A DNA stretch of 64,000 bases, from assembly GCF_014650595.1 (NCBI RefSeq), contig NZ_BMVG01000019.1, positions 62,001 through 126,000 of the forward strand. Reading direction: 5' to 3'. Made by a program: the position numbers and the translations under genes. The notes beneath the pieces are model-generated. The model did not search any database and was not told the DNA's origin. It was given only the letters and a program-made list of their open reading frames with translations. The stretch is from Streptomyces alanosinicus (GTDB taxonomy: Bacteria > Actinomycetota > Actinomycetes > Streptomycetales > Streptomycetaceae). Position 1 is the stretch's first letter; each line of letters opens with the position of its first letter. This document shows, one piece after another, positions 41,242 to 49,309 of this stretch.

Positions 41242-41712
41242 ATGACCGTCACTCAGCAGCGCCGGGGCCGGAAGATCATGATGACGCCCGGCGAGCTGGA
41301 CGAGTTCCTCACCTGTCAGCGCACCTGCCGGGTCGCGACCGTCTCGGCGGACGGCGCCCCGCATGTCAGCGCCCTGTGGTTCGCCTGGGACGGCACCTCG
41401 CTGTGGCTGTACTCGGTGGTGCGCAGCAGGCGTTGGGCACAGCTGCGGCGCGATCCGCGGGTGGCGGTCGTGGTCGACTCGGGCGAGGAGTACGACCAGT
41501 TGCGCGGCGTCGAGCTGTACGGCCGGGTGGAGTTCGTGGGCGAGGCACCGCGGGTCGGAGAGCTGTGCGCCGAACTCGACACGGCCGAGACACTGTTCGC
41601 ACGCAAGAACTTCGGCCTGGACGAGATGCCGCACGACGGCCGGCACGCCTGGGCCCGGCTGACCCCGCAGAAGATCGTCACCTGGGACTTCCGGAAACTG
41701 GGCGGAGCCTAA
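41242..41712 (+). CDS. PPOX-class flavin/F420-dependent enzyme
   Basis: 156 aa, ATG 41242. Split beta-barrel: MTPGELDEFLTCQRTCRVATVSADGAPHVSALWFAWDGTSLWLYSVVRSRRWAQLRRDPRVAVVVDSGEEYDQLRGVELYGRVEFVG, the pattern of pyridoxamine-5'-phosphate-oxidase-like F420- or FMN-binding proteins of actinobacteria. The C-terminus KIVTWDFRKLGG is characteristic. Members reduce quinone-like or other small substrates with F420H2; the substrate is unknown here. Divergent from the isochorismatase-like gene; the pair is probably co-regulated. Confidence 0.9.
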   Translation: MTVTQQRRGRKIMMTPGELDEFLTCQRTCRVATVSADGAPHVSALWFAWDGTSLWLYSVVRSRRWAQLRRDPRVAVVVDSGEEYDQLRGVELYGRVEFVGEAPRVGELCAELDTAETLFARKNFGLDEMPHDGRHAWARLTPQKIVTWDFRKLGGA

Positions 41713-41724
41713 GTCCGGCCAAGC

Positions 41725-42627
41725 TCAGCCGAAGGTCCGTGCCGCGGTGCGCAGGGCGTCCACGGCGGCGCGGATCGAGGGGCGGCGGTCGGCGTCCGCC
41801 CGCCAGACCACGTACACATGCCGGCGCACCCGCTGTCTGAGCGGCACCAGGGCCACGCCCTCCGGGACCGGGTGGCGGCCCAGCAGCGGGGCGATGCACA
41901 CCCCCAACCCGGAGGCGACCAGGCCGAGTTGGGTGTGGGTCTCGCCGGCGCGGTGGCCGACGATCGGCTCGACGCCCTTGGAGCGCAGGGTGAACATCAG
42001 CCACTCGTGGCAGAACTCGCCCTCGCCCCAGGTGATCCACTCGTCCTCGGCGAACTCGGTGAGATCGACCTCGTCCCGGCCGGCGAGCCGGTGCCCGACC
42101 GGCATGGCGACGTCGGCCGGGTCGTCCAGCAGGGGCGCCTTGACCAGGCCGTCGGGCACGGGCATCGGCTTGTTGTACCAGTCCAGCACCACCGCGAGGT
42201 CCAGGTCGCCGCGGACGACTCCGGCGATGCCCCGCTCCGGCTCCAGCTCGCTGGAGCGCACCCGCAGCCCGGGGTGCTCGGCCCGCAGCGCGCCGAGCGC
42301 GGCCGGGAAGAGTCCGCGGGCGGCGGTCGGGAAGGCCGACAGCCGCAGTTCGCCGACGACCTGGCCGCGGTGCGCCTCCAGATCGGACTGGGCGAGTTCG
42401 ACCTGCGAGAGGATGCGCGCCGCGTGCTCCGACAGCAGCCGGCCCGCGTCCGTGAGCCGCACGCCCCGGCCGTTCTTGGCGAGGAGCTGCTGGCCGATCT
42501 CGCGCTCCAGCTTGCCGAGCTGCTGGGAGACGGCGGACGTGGTGACGTGCAGCGCGTCCGCGGCCGCGCTGACCGAGCCGTGCCGGGCGAGGGCGTCGAG
42601 GGTGCGGAGGCGCTCCAGGTTCAACAT
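41725..42627 (-). CDS. LysR-family transcriptional regulator
   Basis: 300 aa, ATG 42627. N-terminal winged helix: LRTLDALARHGSVSAAADALHVTTSAVSQQLGKLEREIGQQLLAKNGRGVRLTDAGRLL. The C-terminal effector domain is periplasmic-binding-like (GELRLSAFPTAARGLFPAAL, DLDLAVVLDWYNKP, VASGLGVCIAPLLG). It is divergent from a DMT exporter across a 74-bp gap with the inverted repeat CGAGAT-N12-ATCTCG (42641-42664), so it likely controls that exporter and itself, with the transported metabolite as the inducer. Confidence 0.93.
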   Translation of the reverse strand: MLNLERLRTLDALARHGSVSAAADALHVTTSAVSQQLGKLEREIGQQLLAKNGRGVRLTDAGRLLSEHAARILSQVELAQSDLEAHRGQVVGELRLSAFPTAARGLFPAALGALRAEHPGLRVRSSELEPERGIAGVVRGDLDLAVVLDWYNKPMPVPDGLVKAPLLDDPADVAMPVGHRLAGRDEVDLTEFAEDEWITWGEGEFCHEWLMFTLRSKGVEPIVGHRAGETHTQLGLVASGLGVCIAPLLGRHPVPEGVALVPLRQRVRRHVYVVWRADADRRPSIRAAVDALRTAARTFG

Positions 42628-42640
42628 GTAAGTGATTCTA

Positions 42641-42664
42641 CGAGATACCGGGCGGGAAATCTCG
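42641..42664. promoter_or_regulatory. candidate LysR operator CGAGAT-N12-ATCTCG
   Basis: A 6-bp inverted repeat with a 12-base centre in the gap between the divergent LysR and DMT genes. The length and dyad fit a LysR-type activation site, but no further evidence is available. Confidence 0.4.
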
Positions 42665-42701
42665 ATTGTGCTACGGAGTTGTCTCCCGCATCGTTGAGGC
42701 C

Positions 42702-43646
42702 ATGAGCAGCACAGTCACCCCGGCCCGAACCCGGTCCTCCGCCCCTGTCCACCCTCGCCCCCGCCCCCGGCTCGACTGGCGGCTTCGCTTCTGCGCCGTC
42801 TCACTGATCTGGGGCTTCAGCTTTCTGCTGATCAAGGTGGGCACCGAAGGGTACGCACCGTTCCAGGTCACCCTGGGGCGGCTGGCGTTCGGTACGGCGG
42901 TGCTGGCGGCGACGATGGCGGTGAAGCGGGAGCGGCTGCCGCGCGGGGCCCGGCTGTGGGGCCATATGGCGGTCGCCGCGTTCTTCCTGAACGCCCTGCC
43001 GTTCTCCCTCTTCGCCTATGCGGAGCTGACGATCCCGTCCACGCTCGCCGGTATCTGCAACGCGACGTCCCCGCTGTGGGGCATGGCGCTGTCGCTGGTC
43101 GCCCTGTCCGAGGACCGGCCGACCAGGGTCCGGGTGGCCGGACTCGGTCTCGGCTTCCTGGGCGTGCTGACCGTGCTGGGCGCGTGGCAGGGCTTCCACG
43201 GCCTGGACGCCAGGGGCACGGCGATGGCCCTGCTGGCCTCGCTGAGCTACCCGGTGGGCTGGATCTACGTCCGCCGGACGCTGGCCGGCACGGGCCACTC
43301 CCATCTGTCGATGACGGGGGCGCAGCTGATGTTGGCAACGCTTCAACTGGCCGTGGTGACACCGCTGTTCACCAGCCTCCCCACCCGCTTCCCGTTCGTC
43401 CCGCTGCTGGCGATCGCCGCGCTGGGGGCGTTGGGGACGGGACTGGCGGTGCTGATCCAGTACGGGCTGGTCGCCGAGGTCGGTCCCACCACCGCACAGA
43501 TGGTCACCTATTTCATCCCGGTGATCGCGACCGCCGCGGGGGTGGCTGTTCTCGGGGAGTCGCTGCGCTGGACCACCCCGGCGGGCGCGGTGATCGTGCT
43601 GGCGGGGGCGGCGCTCACGCAGGTGCGGGGGCGGAAGGGCGCCTAG
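42702..43646 (+). CDS. EamA/DMT-superfamily exporter
   Basis: 314 aa from ATG 42702 after GAGG. Ten TM helices in two EamA repeats: LRFCAVSLIWGFSFLLIKVGTEGYAPFQVTLGRLAFG, then PSTLAGICNATSPLWGMALSLVALSEDRP, and in the second half LLASLSYPVGWIYVRR and YFIPVIATAAGVAVLGESLRW. These export amino acids or metabolites by proton antiport. The TAG stop (43644-43646) is part of the left CTAG of the palindromic element that follows, so the element sits directly on the gene end. Probably controlled by the divergent LysR. Confidence 0.92.
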   Translation: MSSTVTPARTRSSAPVHPRPRPRLDWRLRFCAVSLIWGFSFLLIKVGTEGYAPFQVTLGRLAFGTAVLAATMAVKRERLPRGARLWGHMAVAAFFLNALPFSLFAYAELTIPSTLAGICNATSPLWGMALSLVALSEDRPTRVRVAGLGLGFLGVLTVLGAWQGFHGLDARGTAMALLASLSYPVGWIYVRRTLAGTGHSHLSMTGAQLMLATLQLAVVTPLFTSLPTRFPFVPLLAIAALGALGTGLAVLIQYGLVAEVGPTTAQMVTYFIPVIATAAGVAVLGESLRWTTPAGAVIVLAGAALTQVRGRKGA

Positions 43647-43849
43647 GGCGTGTTGCGAAAGTCCCGTCGTCCGCCCGGAGGGCGGGCCGAGCGGCGTCTG
43701 GTGCGTGCTCTGGGGGTCCCCCCCGGCCGGAGGCTGGGGGAGTGCCGGGCGAAAGCCCTCGTACTGGGCGTACGTGGGTTTTCGCCCGGTGCGGCGAGAG
43801 GGCGTGCCAGGCGTCGGGCGGCAGGCGGGACTTTCGCAACACGCCCTAG
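43643..43849. mobile_element. 207-bp MITE-like element with perfect terminal inverted repeats
   Basis: Perfect 24-bp inverted ends: CTAG then GGGCGTGTTGCGAAAGTCCC at 43643-43666, and the exact complement at 43826-43849. CTAG at both outer edges may be the target duplication. The interior is also structured (an inner GGGCGAAA / TTTTCGCCC arm pair, GTAC-N5-GTAC, Pro-like GC runs), allowing a long folded RNA or cruciform. No transposase is encoded, so it is non-autonomous. From memory, such ends recur in many Streptomyces genomes. It lies between the DMT exporter and copy 3 of the extragenic repeat. Confidence 0.8.
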
Positions 43850-43879
43850 TGGGGGACTTGGGGTTTCGTGCGCGTGTGC

Positions 43880-43920
43880 GGGCCGGATGGGGCCGATCGC
43901 GCAGTTACCCACGCCCCTGG
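43880..43920. repeat. dispersed Streptomyces extragenic repeat, copy 3
   Basis: GGGCCGGATGGGGCCGATCG then CGCAGTTACCCACGCCCCTGG, a diverged copy of the repeat at 34321. It ends about 10 bases before the MocR stop and may terminate it. Confidence 0.6.
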
Positions 43921-43931
43921 TTCAGCCGCCG

Positions 43932-45272
43932 CTAGCCATAGACGCGCGCCGGAGACGGTCGTACCGCTGTCGCCACCGCGTCGGCCAGGGGGGCGACGTC
44001 CTCCTCCCTGAGCGTCGAGATCGTGATGCGGATCGCCTGGGGGCTGTTCAGGCGGAAGCGGGCGCCCGGGGAGACCGCCCAGCCCGCCTGCAGGAGACGG
44101 GCCAGCGCGCCGGTCTCGTCGGAGACCGGCACCCATACGTTCATGCCGCTGCGGCCGTGGGCGACAACTCCCCGGTCCGCCAGCGCGTCGACGAGCGCGT
44201 CCCTGCGGGTGCCGTACGCCCGCGCCACCGCCGTCCGGTCCACCGCGCCCTCGGCCCACAGCCGGGCCACGGCCCGCTGCAGCAGCAGGCTCACCCACCC
44301 GGGTCCCAGCCGCTGCCGGCCCCGCACCCGGTCGACGGTGACCGGGTCGCCGGTGAGGACGGCCACGCGCAGATCGGGGCCGTAGGCCTTGGAGGCGGAG
44401 CGGACGACGGCCCAGTGGTGGGTGACGCCCGCGAGGGGGTGCAGCGGGATGTCGACGATGCCGTGGCCGTGGTCGTCCTCGATCAGCAGGGTCCCGGGAT
44501 GGTCGCGCAGGACCGCGCGCAGGGCACGCGCGCGTGTGGCGCTCACACAGGCACCGGTGGGGTTCTGGGCGCGGTCGGTGACGATGAAGGCCCGGGCGCC
44601 GGACTCCAGGGCGCGGCGCAGATCCTCGGCGCGCGGGCCGTCGTCGTCCATGCCCACCGGAAGGGTGCGCAGCCCCAGCGCGGGGACGAGATCGAGGGCG
44701 CTGCCCCAGCCGGGGTCCTCGACGGCGACCGCGTCGCCCGGCCTGAGGTGGGCGGACAGCACCCGCTCGATGGCGTCGAGGGAGCCCGACGTCACGGTCA
44801 GCGGGGCCTCGGGGACGCCCTCGGCGTCGAGTTCGGCGCGGGCGAGGCGGGCGAGCTCCGCGTCGACGGGGTCGTCGCCGTAGCGCACGGGCCGCGCGTC
44901 GCCCTCCTTCGCCGCCGCGGCCAGGGCCGGGGCGAGCCGGGGCAGCAGGGCCGGGTCCGGGTTGCCGGAGGCCAGGTCGCGGCCGCCCGCCGGGACCTCC
45001 ACCCGCAGTTCCTCGCGGCCCGTGGTGGCCGGCTTGGGCCGGACACGGCTGCCCCGGCGGCCGGCGGTCTCGATCACTCCGCGCTCGCGCAGGGTGCGGT
45101 ACGCGGCCGCGACGGTATTGGGATTCACGCCGAGCCGGGTCGCCAACTCCCGCATGGGAGGCAGGGATTGGCCCGGATCCAGGGCGCCGGCTGCGACCGC
45201 GCGCTCGACGCTGGCCGCGATCTCTGCTGCGCCACGCCCTTCGATGGGATACTCTCCTAGCACAAACAACAT
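43932..45272 (-). CDS. MocR/GntR-type regulator with aminotransferase domain
   Basis: 446 aa from ATG 45272, though the start may be slightly downstream because a palindrome abuts it. N-terminal GntR wHTH: AAEIAASVERAVAAGALDPGQSLPPMRELATRLGVNPNTVAAAYRTLRERGVIE. Fold-I aminotransferase domain (about 105-446) with DPGWGSALDLV, DRAQNPTGACVS, and PLP-Lys segment VVRSASKAYGPDLRVAVL. Such PdxR/PtsJ-like proteins use bound PLP as a sensor. It is divergent from a pyridoxamine-oxidase-like gene with TGCACTAGTGCA between, so it likely responds to PLP or an amino adduct and controls that gene. Confidence 0.92.
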   Translation of the reverse strand: MLFVLGEYPIEGRGAAEIAASVERAVAAGALDPGQSLPPMRELATRLGVNPNTVAAAYRTLRERGVIETAGRRGSRVRPKPATTGREELRVEVPAGGRDLASGNPDPALLPRLAPALAAAAKEGDARPVRYGDDPVDAELARLARAELDAEGVPEAPLTVTSGSLDAIERVLSAHLRPGDAVAVEDPGWGSALDLVPALGLRTLPVGMDDDGPRAEDLRRALESGARAFIVTDRAQNPTGACVSATRARALRAVLRDHPGTLLIEDDHGHGIVDIPLHPLAGVTHHWAVVRSASKAYGPDLRVAVLTGDPVTVDRVRGRQRLGPGWVSLLLQRAVARLWAEGAVDRTAVARAYGTRRDALVDALADRGVVAHGRSGMNVWVPVSDETGALARLLQAGWAVSPGARFRLNSPQAIRITISTLREEDVAPLADAVATAVRPSPARVYG

Positions 45273-45274
45273 TA

Positions 45275-45286
45275 TGCACTAGTGCA
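45275..45286. promoter_or_regulatory. perfect palindrome TGCACTAGTGCA (MocR operator candidate)
   Basis: A 12-bp perfect palindrome set in ATTATGCACTAGTGCAATGC, 2 bases upstream of the MocR ATG and about 60 bases before the divergent oxidase gene. It overlaps TTGCAC on the minus strand, a possible -35. It is well placed for autorepression. Confidence 0.7.
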
Positions 45287-45346
45287 ATGCCGACCGCCAC
45301 TCGGCGTTGCCGCACTGCTCGCCAATGCCGCCACGGAGGGACCGCC

Positions 45347-46027
45347 ATGCAGGGGACGACCGAGGAAACCCAGGCCGCCGCCTACACCCCGACCGACCGC
45401 ACCGTGCCCACGCGCGCCGCCGCCCGGGCGTCGTACGACAAGGAGCTGGTACACGCGATACTCGACGAGGGCTATGTCTGCCACCTCGGCTTCGTCCGCG
45501 ACGGCGCCCCCGTGGTGCTGCCGACGCTGTACGGCCGGGTCGGCGAGCGGCTCTATGTGCACGGGTCCACCGGTTCCCGTCCGTTGCGGCAGACCGGCGA
45601 GAGCGATCCGGGCCTGCCGGTGTGTGTGACGGTCACCCACGTGGACGGGCTGGTGCTGGCCCGCTCCGCCTTCCACCACTCCATCAACTACCGCTCCGTG
45701 GTGGTGCACGGCATCGCCCGCGAGGTCACCGACCCGGAGGAGAAGCGGGCGGCCCTGGACGCGCTGGTGGACCACGTCGTGCCGGGCCGCGCCGCCGACT
45801 CCCGGCCCGCGAACAAGAAGGAACTGGCCGCCACCGCGGTGATCCGCCTGGACCTGGACGAGGTCTCGGCCAAGGTCCGCACCGGCGGCGCCAACGACGA
45901 GCCGGAGGATCTCGCGCTGCCGCACTGGGCCGGCGTCCTCCCGCTGCGCGGCGGCTACGACGCCCCGGTCCCCAACGCCGACCTGGCGCCCGGCATCGAG
46001 CTGCCGGACTACCTGAAGCAGCGGTAG
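45347..46027 (+). CDS. pyridoxamine 5'-phosphate oxidase-related flavin-binding protein
   Basis: 226 aa from ATG 45347 after GGAGGG. Split-barrel FMN-binding (Pyridox_ox_2) motifs: RASYDKELVHAILDEGYVCHLGFVRDGAPVVLPTLYGRVGERLYVHGSTGSRPLRQ, then ARSAFHHSINYRSVVVHGIAREVTDPEEKRAALDALVDHVVPGR. Proteins of this family are flavin-nucleotide-binding and are often divergent from a MocR regulator, as here. Role in vitamin B6 handling or detoxification is inferred only from family and neighbour. A strong terminator follows. Confidence 0.92.
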   Translation: MQGTTEETQAAAYTPTDRTVPTRAAARASYDKELVHAILDEGYVCHLGFVRDGAPVVLPTLYGRVGERLYVHGSTGSRPLRQTGESDPGLPVCVTVTHVDGLVLARSAFHHSINYRSVVVHGIAREVTDPEEKRAALDALVDHVVPGRAADSRPANKKELAATAVIRLDLDEVSAKVRTGGANDEPEDLALPHWAGVLPLRGGYDAPVPNADLAPGIELPDYLKQR

Positions 46028-46057
46028 GAGGACCCCGATCGCCCGTCGAGGGCGTAC

Positions 46058-46100
46058 CGCCCCGTGCCGGCGCCGGACCACCCGGTGCCGGCACGGGGCG
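46058..46100. terminator. convergent terminator
   Basis: Perfect 14-bp stem CGCCCCGTGCCGGC / GCCGGCACGGGGCG with a 15-base loop, between the convergent oxidase and EamA genes. Confidence 0.85.
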
Positions 46101-46106
46101 CGTCGG

Positions 46107-47057
46107 TCAGACCGGGACCTGTGCCCGGCGGCCGGCCCCGCGGGCCTCGCTCACGGCGAGAGCCGCGACCGCGCCGAGCAGCAGCAGGGTGCCGGCCACG
46201 GTGGTCGCCGTCAGCCGCTCGCCGAGCAGGACGACGGCGAGCACGGCCGCGGTCACCGGCTCCAGCAGCATGATCACGGAGACGGTGGCGGACCGTACGA
46301 CGGCGGCCCCGGCGAAGTACAGCGCGTACGCGAGGGCCGTGGGCACGGCGGCGATGTACAGCAGGAGCCAGAGCAGCCGCGCCGGGTGGGCGGTGTGCGG
46401 GAGCAGGCCCTCGTGCAGCGCGAACGGCAGCAGGCACAGGCCGGTGACCGCGAAGGCCCCGACGGTGGTGTCGGAGGCGTCGGCGCCGCCGTCCCTCCCC
46501 CACCAGCGGGTCAGCAGGGTCATGGCGCCGTAGCCCGCGGCCGAGACGAGCGCCAGCAGCACCCCAGCCGGGCGCACGGTCGCGGCCGAGCCGCCGAAGG
46601 TCAGCACGGCCAGCCCGGCGAGCGCCCCGGCGACGGCCAGCACCCCGCCGGCCCCGAGCCGCTCGGCGAGCAGTACCCGGGCGCCGAGCGCGATGAGCAC
46701 GGGGCCCGCGCCGAGGGTGACGACGGTGGCCACGGCCAGCCCGGTCGACTCCACCGCGGCGAAGTAGGCGGTCTGGAACACCGCCAGTCCAAGGCCGGTG
46801 GCGAGCACCCGGCCGGCCCTGCGGGCCAGGGGTTCGGTGGTCGCGGCGCGGACGCGGGGCCGCAGCCCGCGGCCGGCGAGCAGCAGGATCAGGCCCAGCG
46901 CACAGCGCCAGAAGGACAGCCCGAAGGCGCCCATGTCACTGGTCCGGTAGACCAGGGAGGCGGCGGCGCCGGCCGTGCCCCAGGCGGCACCGGTGATGAT
47001 CAGATAGAGCAGGCCACGCCCGACGGGCAGGCCGGAAACAGGGTTCGACTTCGACAA
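46107..47057 (-). CDS. EamA-family transporter 1
   Basis: About 316 aa. A TTG at 47057 has GGAGAG six bases upstream and is preferred over GTG 47081. Ten TM helices: LLYLIITGAAWGTAGAAASLVYRTSDMGAFGLSFWRCALGLILLL, ATVVTLGAGPVLIALGARVLLAERL, and YIAAVPTALAYALYFAGAAVVRSATVSVIMLLEPVTAAVLAVVLLGERLT. It is a DMT-family drug/metabolite exporter. A second EamA gene lies upstream in the same orientation (190-base gap), making a tandem pair whose members are not close copies. Substrate unknown. Confidence 0.9.
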   Translation of the reverse strand: MSKSNPVSGLPVGRGLLYLIITGAAWGTAGAAASLVYRTSDMGAFGLSFWRCALGLILLLAGRGLRPRVRAATTEPLARRAGRVLATGLGLAVFQTAYFAAVESTGLAVATVVTLGAGPVLIALGARVLLAERLGAGGVLAVAGALAGLAVLTFGGSAATVRPAGVLLALVSAAGYGAMTLLTRWWGRDGGADASDTTVGAFAVTGLCLLPFALHEGLLPHTAHPARLLWLLLYIAAVPTALAYALYFAGAAVVRSATVSVIMLLEPVTAAVLAVVLLGERLTATTVAGTLLLLGAVAALAVSEARGAGRRAQVPV

Positions 47058-47246
47058 GGGAATCTCTCCGCAGAAACGCACACGGGGGTGCGGAAGTTCG
47101 GGGGCGGCCCGCTGGAGCGGGGCGCGCGGACTTCATCTGCGGGCAGCACCGTCCGGCCCGACGCGACTGCGCCGGGCGGGTGTTCCGGAGGCCCGCCTCA
47201 GGCGGCCGGGGGCGGAAGAACGAGCGTGGACGGCATGACCTGCACT

Positions 47247-48239
47247 TTAGGCGGACGTACGGTGCTCGGACAACTCCCGTTCCGGGCCGCCGCCGGCCAC
47301 CGGTTCGGCGGCGGCCTTGGCGGGGGTCGAGGACTGGGCGATGAACGCGCCGACGAGGACGACGGCGCCGCCGGCGATCTGCGGCGCGGACAGGTGCTCG
47401 CCGAGCAGCACCCAGGCCAGCACGGTCGCGATGACCGCCTCCAGACAGGCGACGACGCCCGCGACCTGCGGGGACAGCCGGCGCACGGACAGCACACCGG
47501 TGACGTACGCGACGACGGTGGCGATCAGCACGATCCAGCCCAGCAGGACGGGGGCCGGTACGGCGGTGCCGTTCATGTCCGCGGTGCCGGTGAGCACCGA
47601 CCAGCGCATGGTCCACGGGCGGGCGACGACCGTCAGGACGAGGGCGCCGACGAGCAGACCGTAGGCGATGACGCCGAGCGGGTCCGGTGCCTCGTCGCCC
47701 GCGTCGCCGCCGTGGTCGGCCAGCACGAAGTAGCCGACCTGGCAGCAGGCGGCGGCCAGGGCGAGCAGCAGGCCGAGGGCGTCGAAGCTCAGCCCGGACC
47801 AGACCTCCACCACACAGGCGAGGCCGCCGGCGGCGAGGACCACGCCGAGCGCGGCGGCACGCGTCACCGGCCGCCGCTGCACGAACCGCACCCAGCCCAG
47901 CACCAGCGCGGGAGCCAGGTACTCGATGAGCAGGGCCACGCCCACCGGGATCCGGGAGAGCGCGGCGAAGTAGCAGGCCTGGACGCCGGCGACGGCGAGC
48001 AGCCCGAAACCGGCGAGCAGCGCGGGCCTGCGGCGCACCAGCGCGCGGTGCCGCACGGCGAGCGGCAGCATGACGAGGGCGGCGCCGGTCACCCGCAGCC
48101 AGACCACATGGAGCGGGTCGAGCCCCGCCTCGATCAGCGGTTTGGCGGCCACTCCGGACCCGCCGAAGGCGAGGGCCGAGACGAGTGCGAGGCCGAGACC
48201 GACGCCCTTGCCACGGCTGCCCTGACTGCTCACTGACAT
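47247..48239 (-). CDS. EamA-family transporter 2 (RhtA-like)
   Basis: 330 aa from ATG 48239 (48251 is an alternative start). Ten TM helices: VGLGLALVSALAFGGSGVAAKPLIEAGLDPLHVVWLRVTGAALVML, CYFAALSRIPVGVALLIEYLAPALVLGWVRF, and VRRLSPQVAGVVACLEAVIATVLAWVLLGEHLSAPQIAGG. The IPVGVALLIEYLAP segment resembles RhtA-type threonine/homoserine exporters. Tandem with the EamA gene downstream. The 190-base gap between them shows no further gene. Confidence 0.92.
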   Translation of the reverse strand: MSVSSQGSRGKGVGLGLALVSALAFGGSGVAAKPLIEAGLDPLHVVWLRVTGAALVMLPLAVRHRALVRRRPALLAGFGLLAVAGVQACYFAALSRIPVGVALLIEYLAPALVLGWVRFVQRRPVTRAAALGVVLAAGGLACVVEVWSGLSFDALGLLLALAAACCQVGYFVLADHGGDAGDEAPDPLGVIAYGLLVGALVLTVVARPWTMRWSVLTGTADMNGTAVPAPVLLGWIVLIATVVAYVTGVLSVRRLSPQVAGVVACLEAVIATVLAWVLLGEHLSAPQIAGGAVVLVGAFIAQSSTPAKAAAEPVAGGGPERELSEHRTSA

Positions 48240-48321
48240 ATGCACCGGCACATGATGACAGGCGGCGTCATGAGCGTCACCCCCTATGACACCTGTCTCA
48301 GGGGCTGGACGTGCGGCGCTG

Positions 48322-48936
48322 TCAGCGGACCGGTTCGCCGTCGCCGGCGGACTCCTCGGCGCCGGCCGGGATCCGGGTGTCCAGGTCGTGGATGCCGGCG
48401 CGTTCGAGCACCTCGACGGCCCGGGATCCCGGGTCCGCGGTGAGCGCGGCGAGCAGGTCGATGCCGGTGACGCGCGGCTCGCCGCGCCGCCGGGCCCGCT
48501 CGCGGGCGCCGGTCAGGGCGGCGGCCGCCGTGGGCGACCAGCCCGCGGTGTCCCTGGGCTCCCGGGCGCCGGGAACGGCCGCGGCGGGGACGACGGTGAG
48601 CGCGCCGGAGTCCTCCACGCTGCCCTGCCAGCGCAGTCCGTAGCCGATGCTGCGCTGCACCAGGTAGCCGAGGAGCCGGACGAGCTGCGGCGGGCCGCCG
48701 ACGGCGGCGCGCACCTCGGGGTCGTGTTCCAGGAGGGAGTGCAGCAGATGGGCGGTGTCGATCTGCCGGTCCCCGTCCCGGACGGCCCTGCGGCGGGCGC
48801 CCGCGACCACCGCCGCCAGCTCTGCGCCGAGCGCGGCATCGTCGTCCGGGTGCGCGACCGCCTCGTCATGGGCGGCCCGGCGGGCAGTACGGGGTTGCAC
48901 ATCCTCTACCCCATCAGCCTCAACGGACCGAGTCAT
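48322..48936 (-). CDS. Clp-N-domain protein
   Basis: About 204 aa from ATG 48936; a GTG at 48899 is another possible start. Two double-Clp-N repeats: LAAVVAGARRRAVRDGDRQIDTAHLLHSLLEHDPEVRAAVGG and ALTGARERARRRGEPRVTGIDLLAALTADPGSRAVEVLERAGI. This is the ClpA/C N-terminal fold without any AAA+ or peptidase part. Streptomyces has several such stand-alone proteins, probably adaptors or decoys that recognise degrons; the partner is unknown. A 23-codon reading frame overlaps its start. Confidence 0.8.
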   Translation of the reverse strand: MTRSVEADGVEDVQPRTARRAAHDEAVAHPDDDAALGAELAAVVAGARRRAVRDGDRQIDTAHLLHSLLEHDPEVRAAVGGPPQLVRLLGYLVQRSIGYGLRWQGSVEDSGALTVVPAAAVPGAREPRDTAGWSPTAAAALTGARERARRRGEPRVTGIDLLAALTADPGSRAVEVLERAGIHDLDTRIPAGAEESAGDGEPVR

Positions 48937-49309
48937 CCGCGAGTGGAACCATCTTCGCGTCCCACACAGAGTGGACATCGACGGTCGGCATCTCATCCTT
49001 ACGGAGGAGATCTGACCGATCCGGCCCTGAGGGCGCACGCCATCCTGCCATGCGCCCCATTCGCAACCGCCGCGCACGCACCCCCGTACGTCCCACACCC
49101 ACATCGAGAGCGCCCTCCCGCGCGCGTGGGACCTGTTCGACGCGGCGGTGATACGGCGCCTGGGCTGATCCACGCCCGCCGGACCACACTCGTCGGCCCA
49201 CGCCCACGGCCGCCCGTTCTGACGGTTCATCAGTATTGAATGTTCGCGCCCCTGCGGCTACGTTCCGCGACACCGTAGCCCGCTACGCCCGATCCGAAAG
49301 GGTGGTCCC

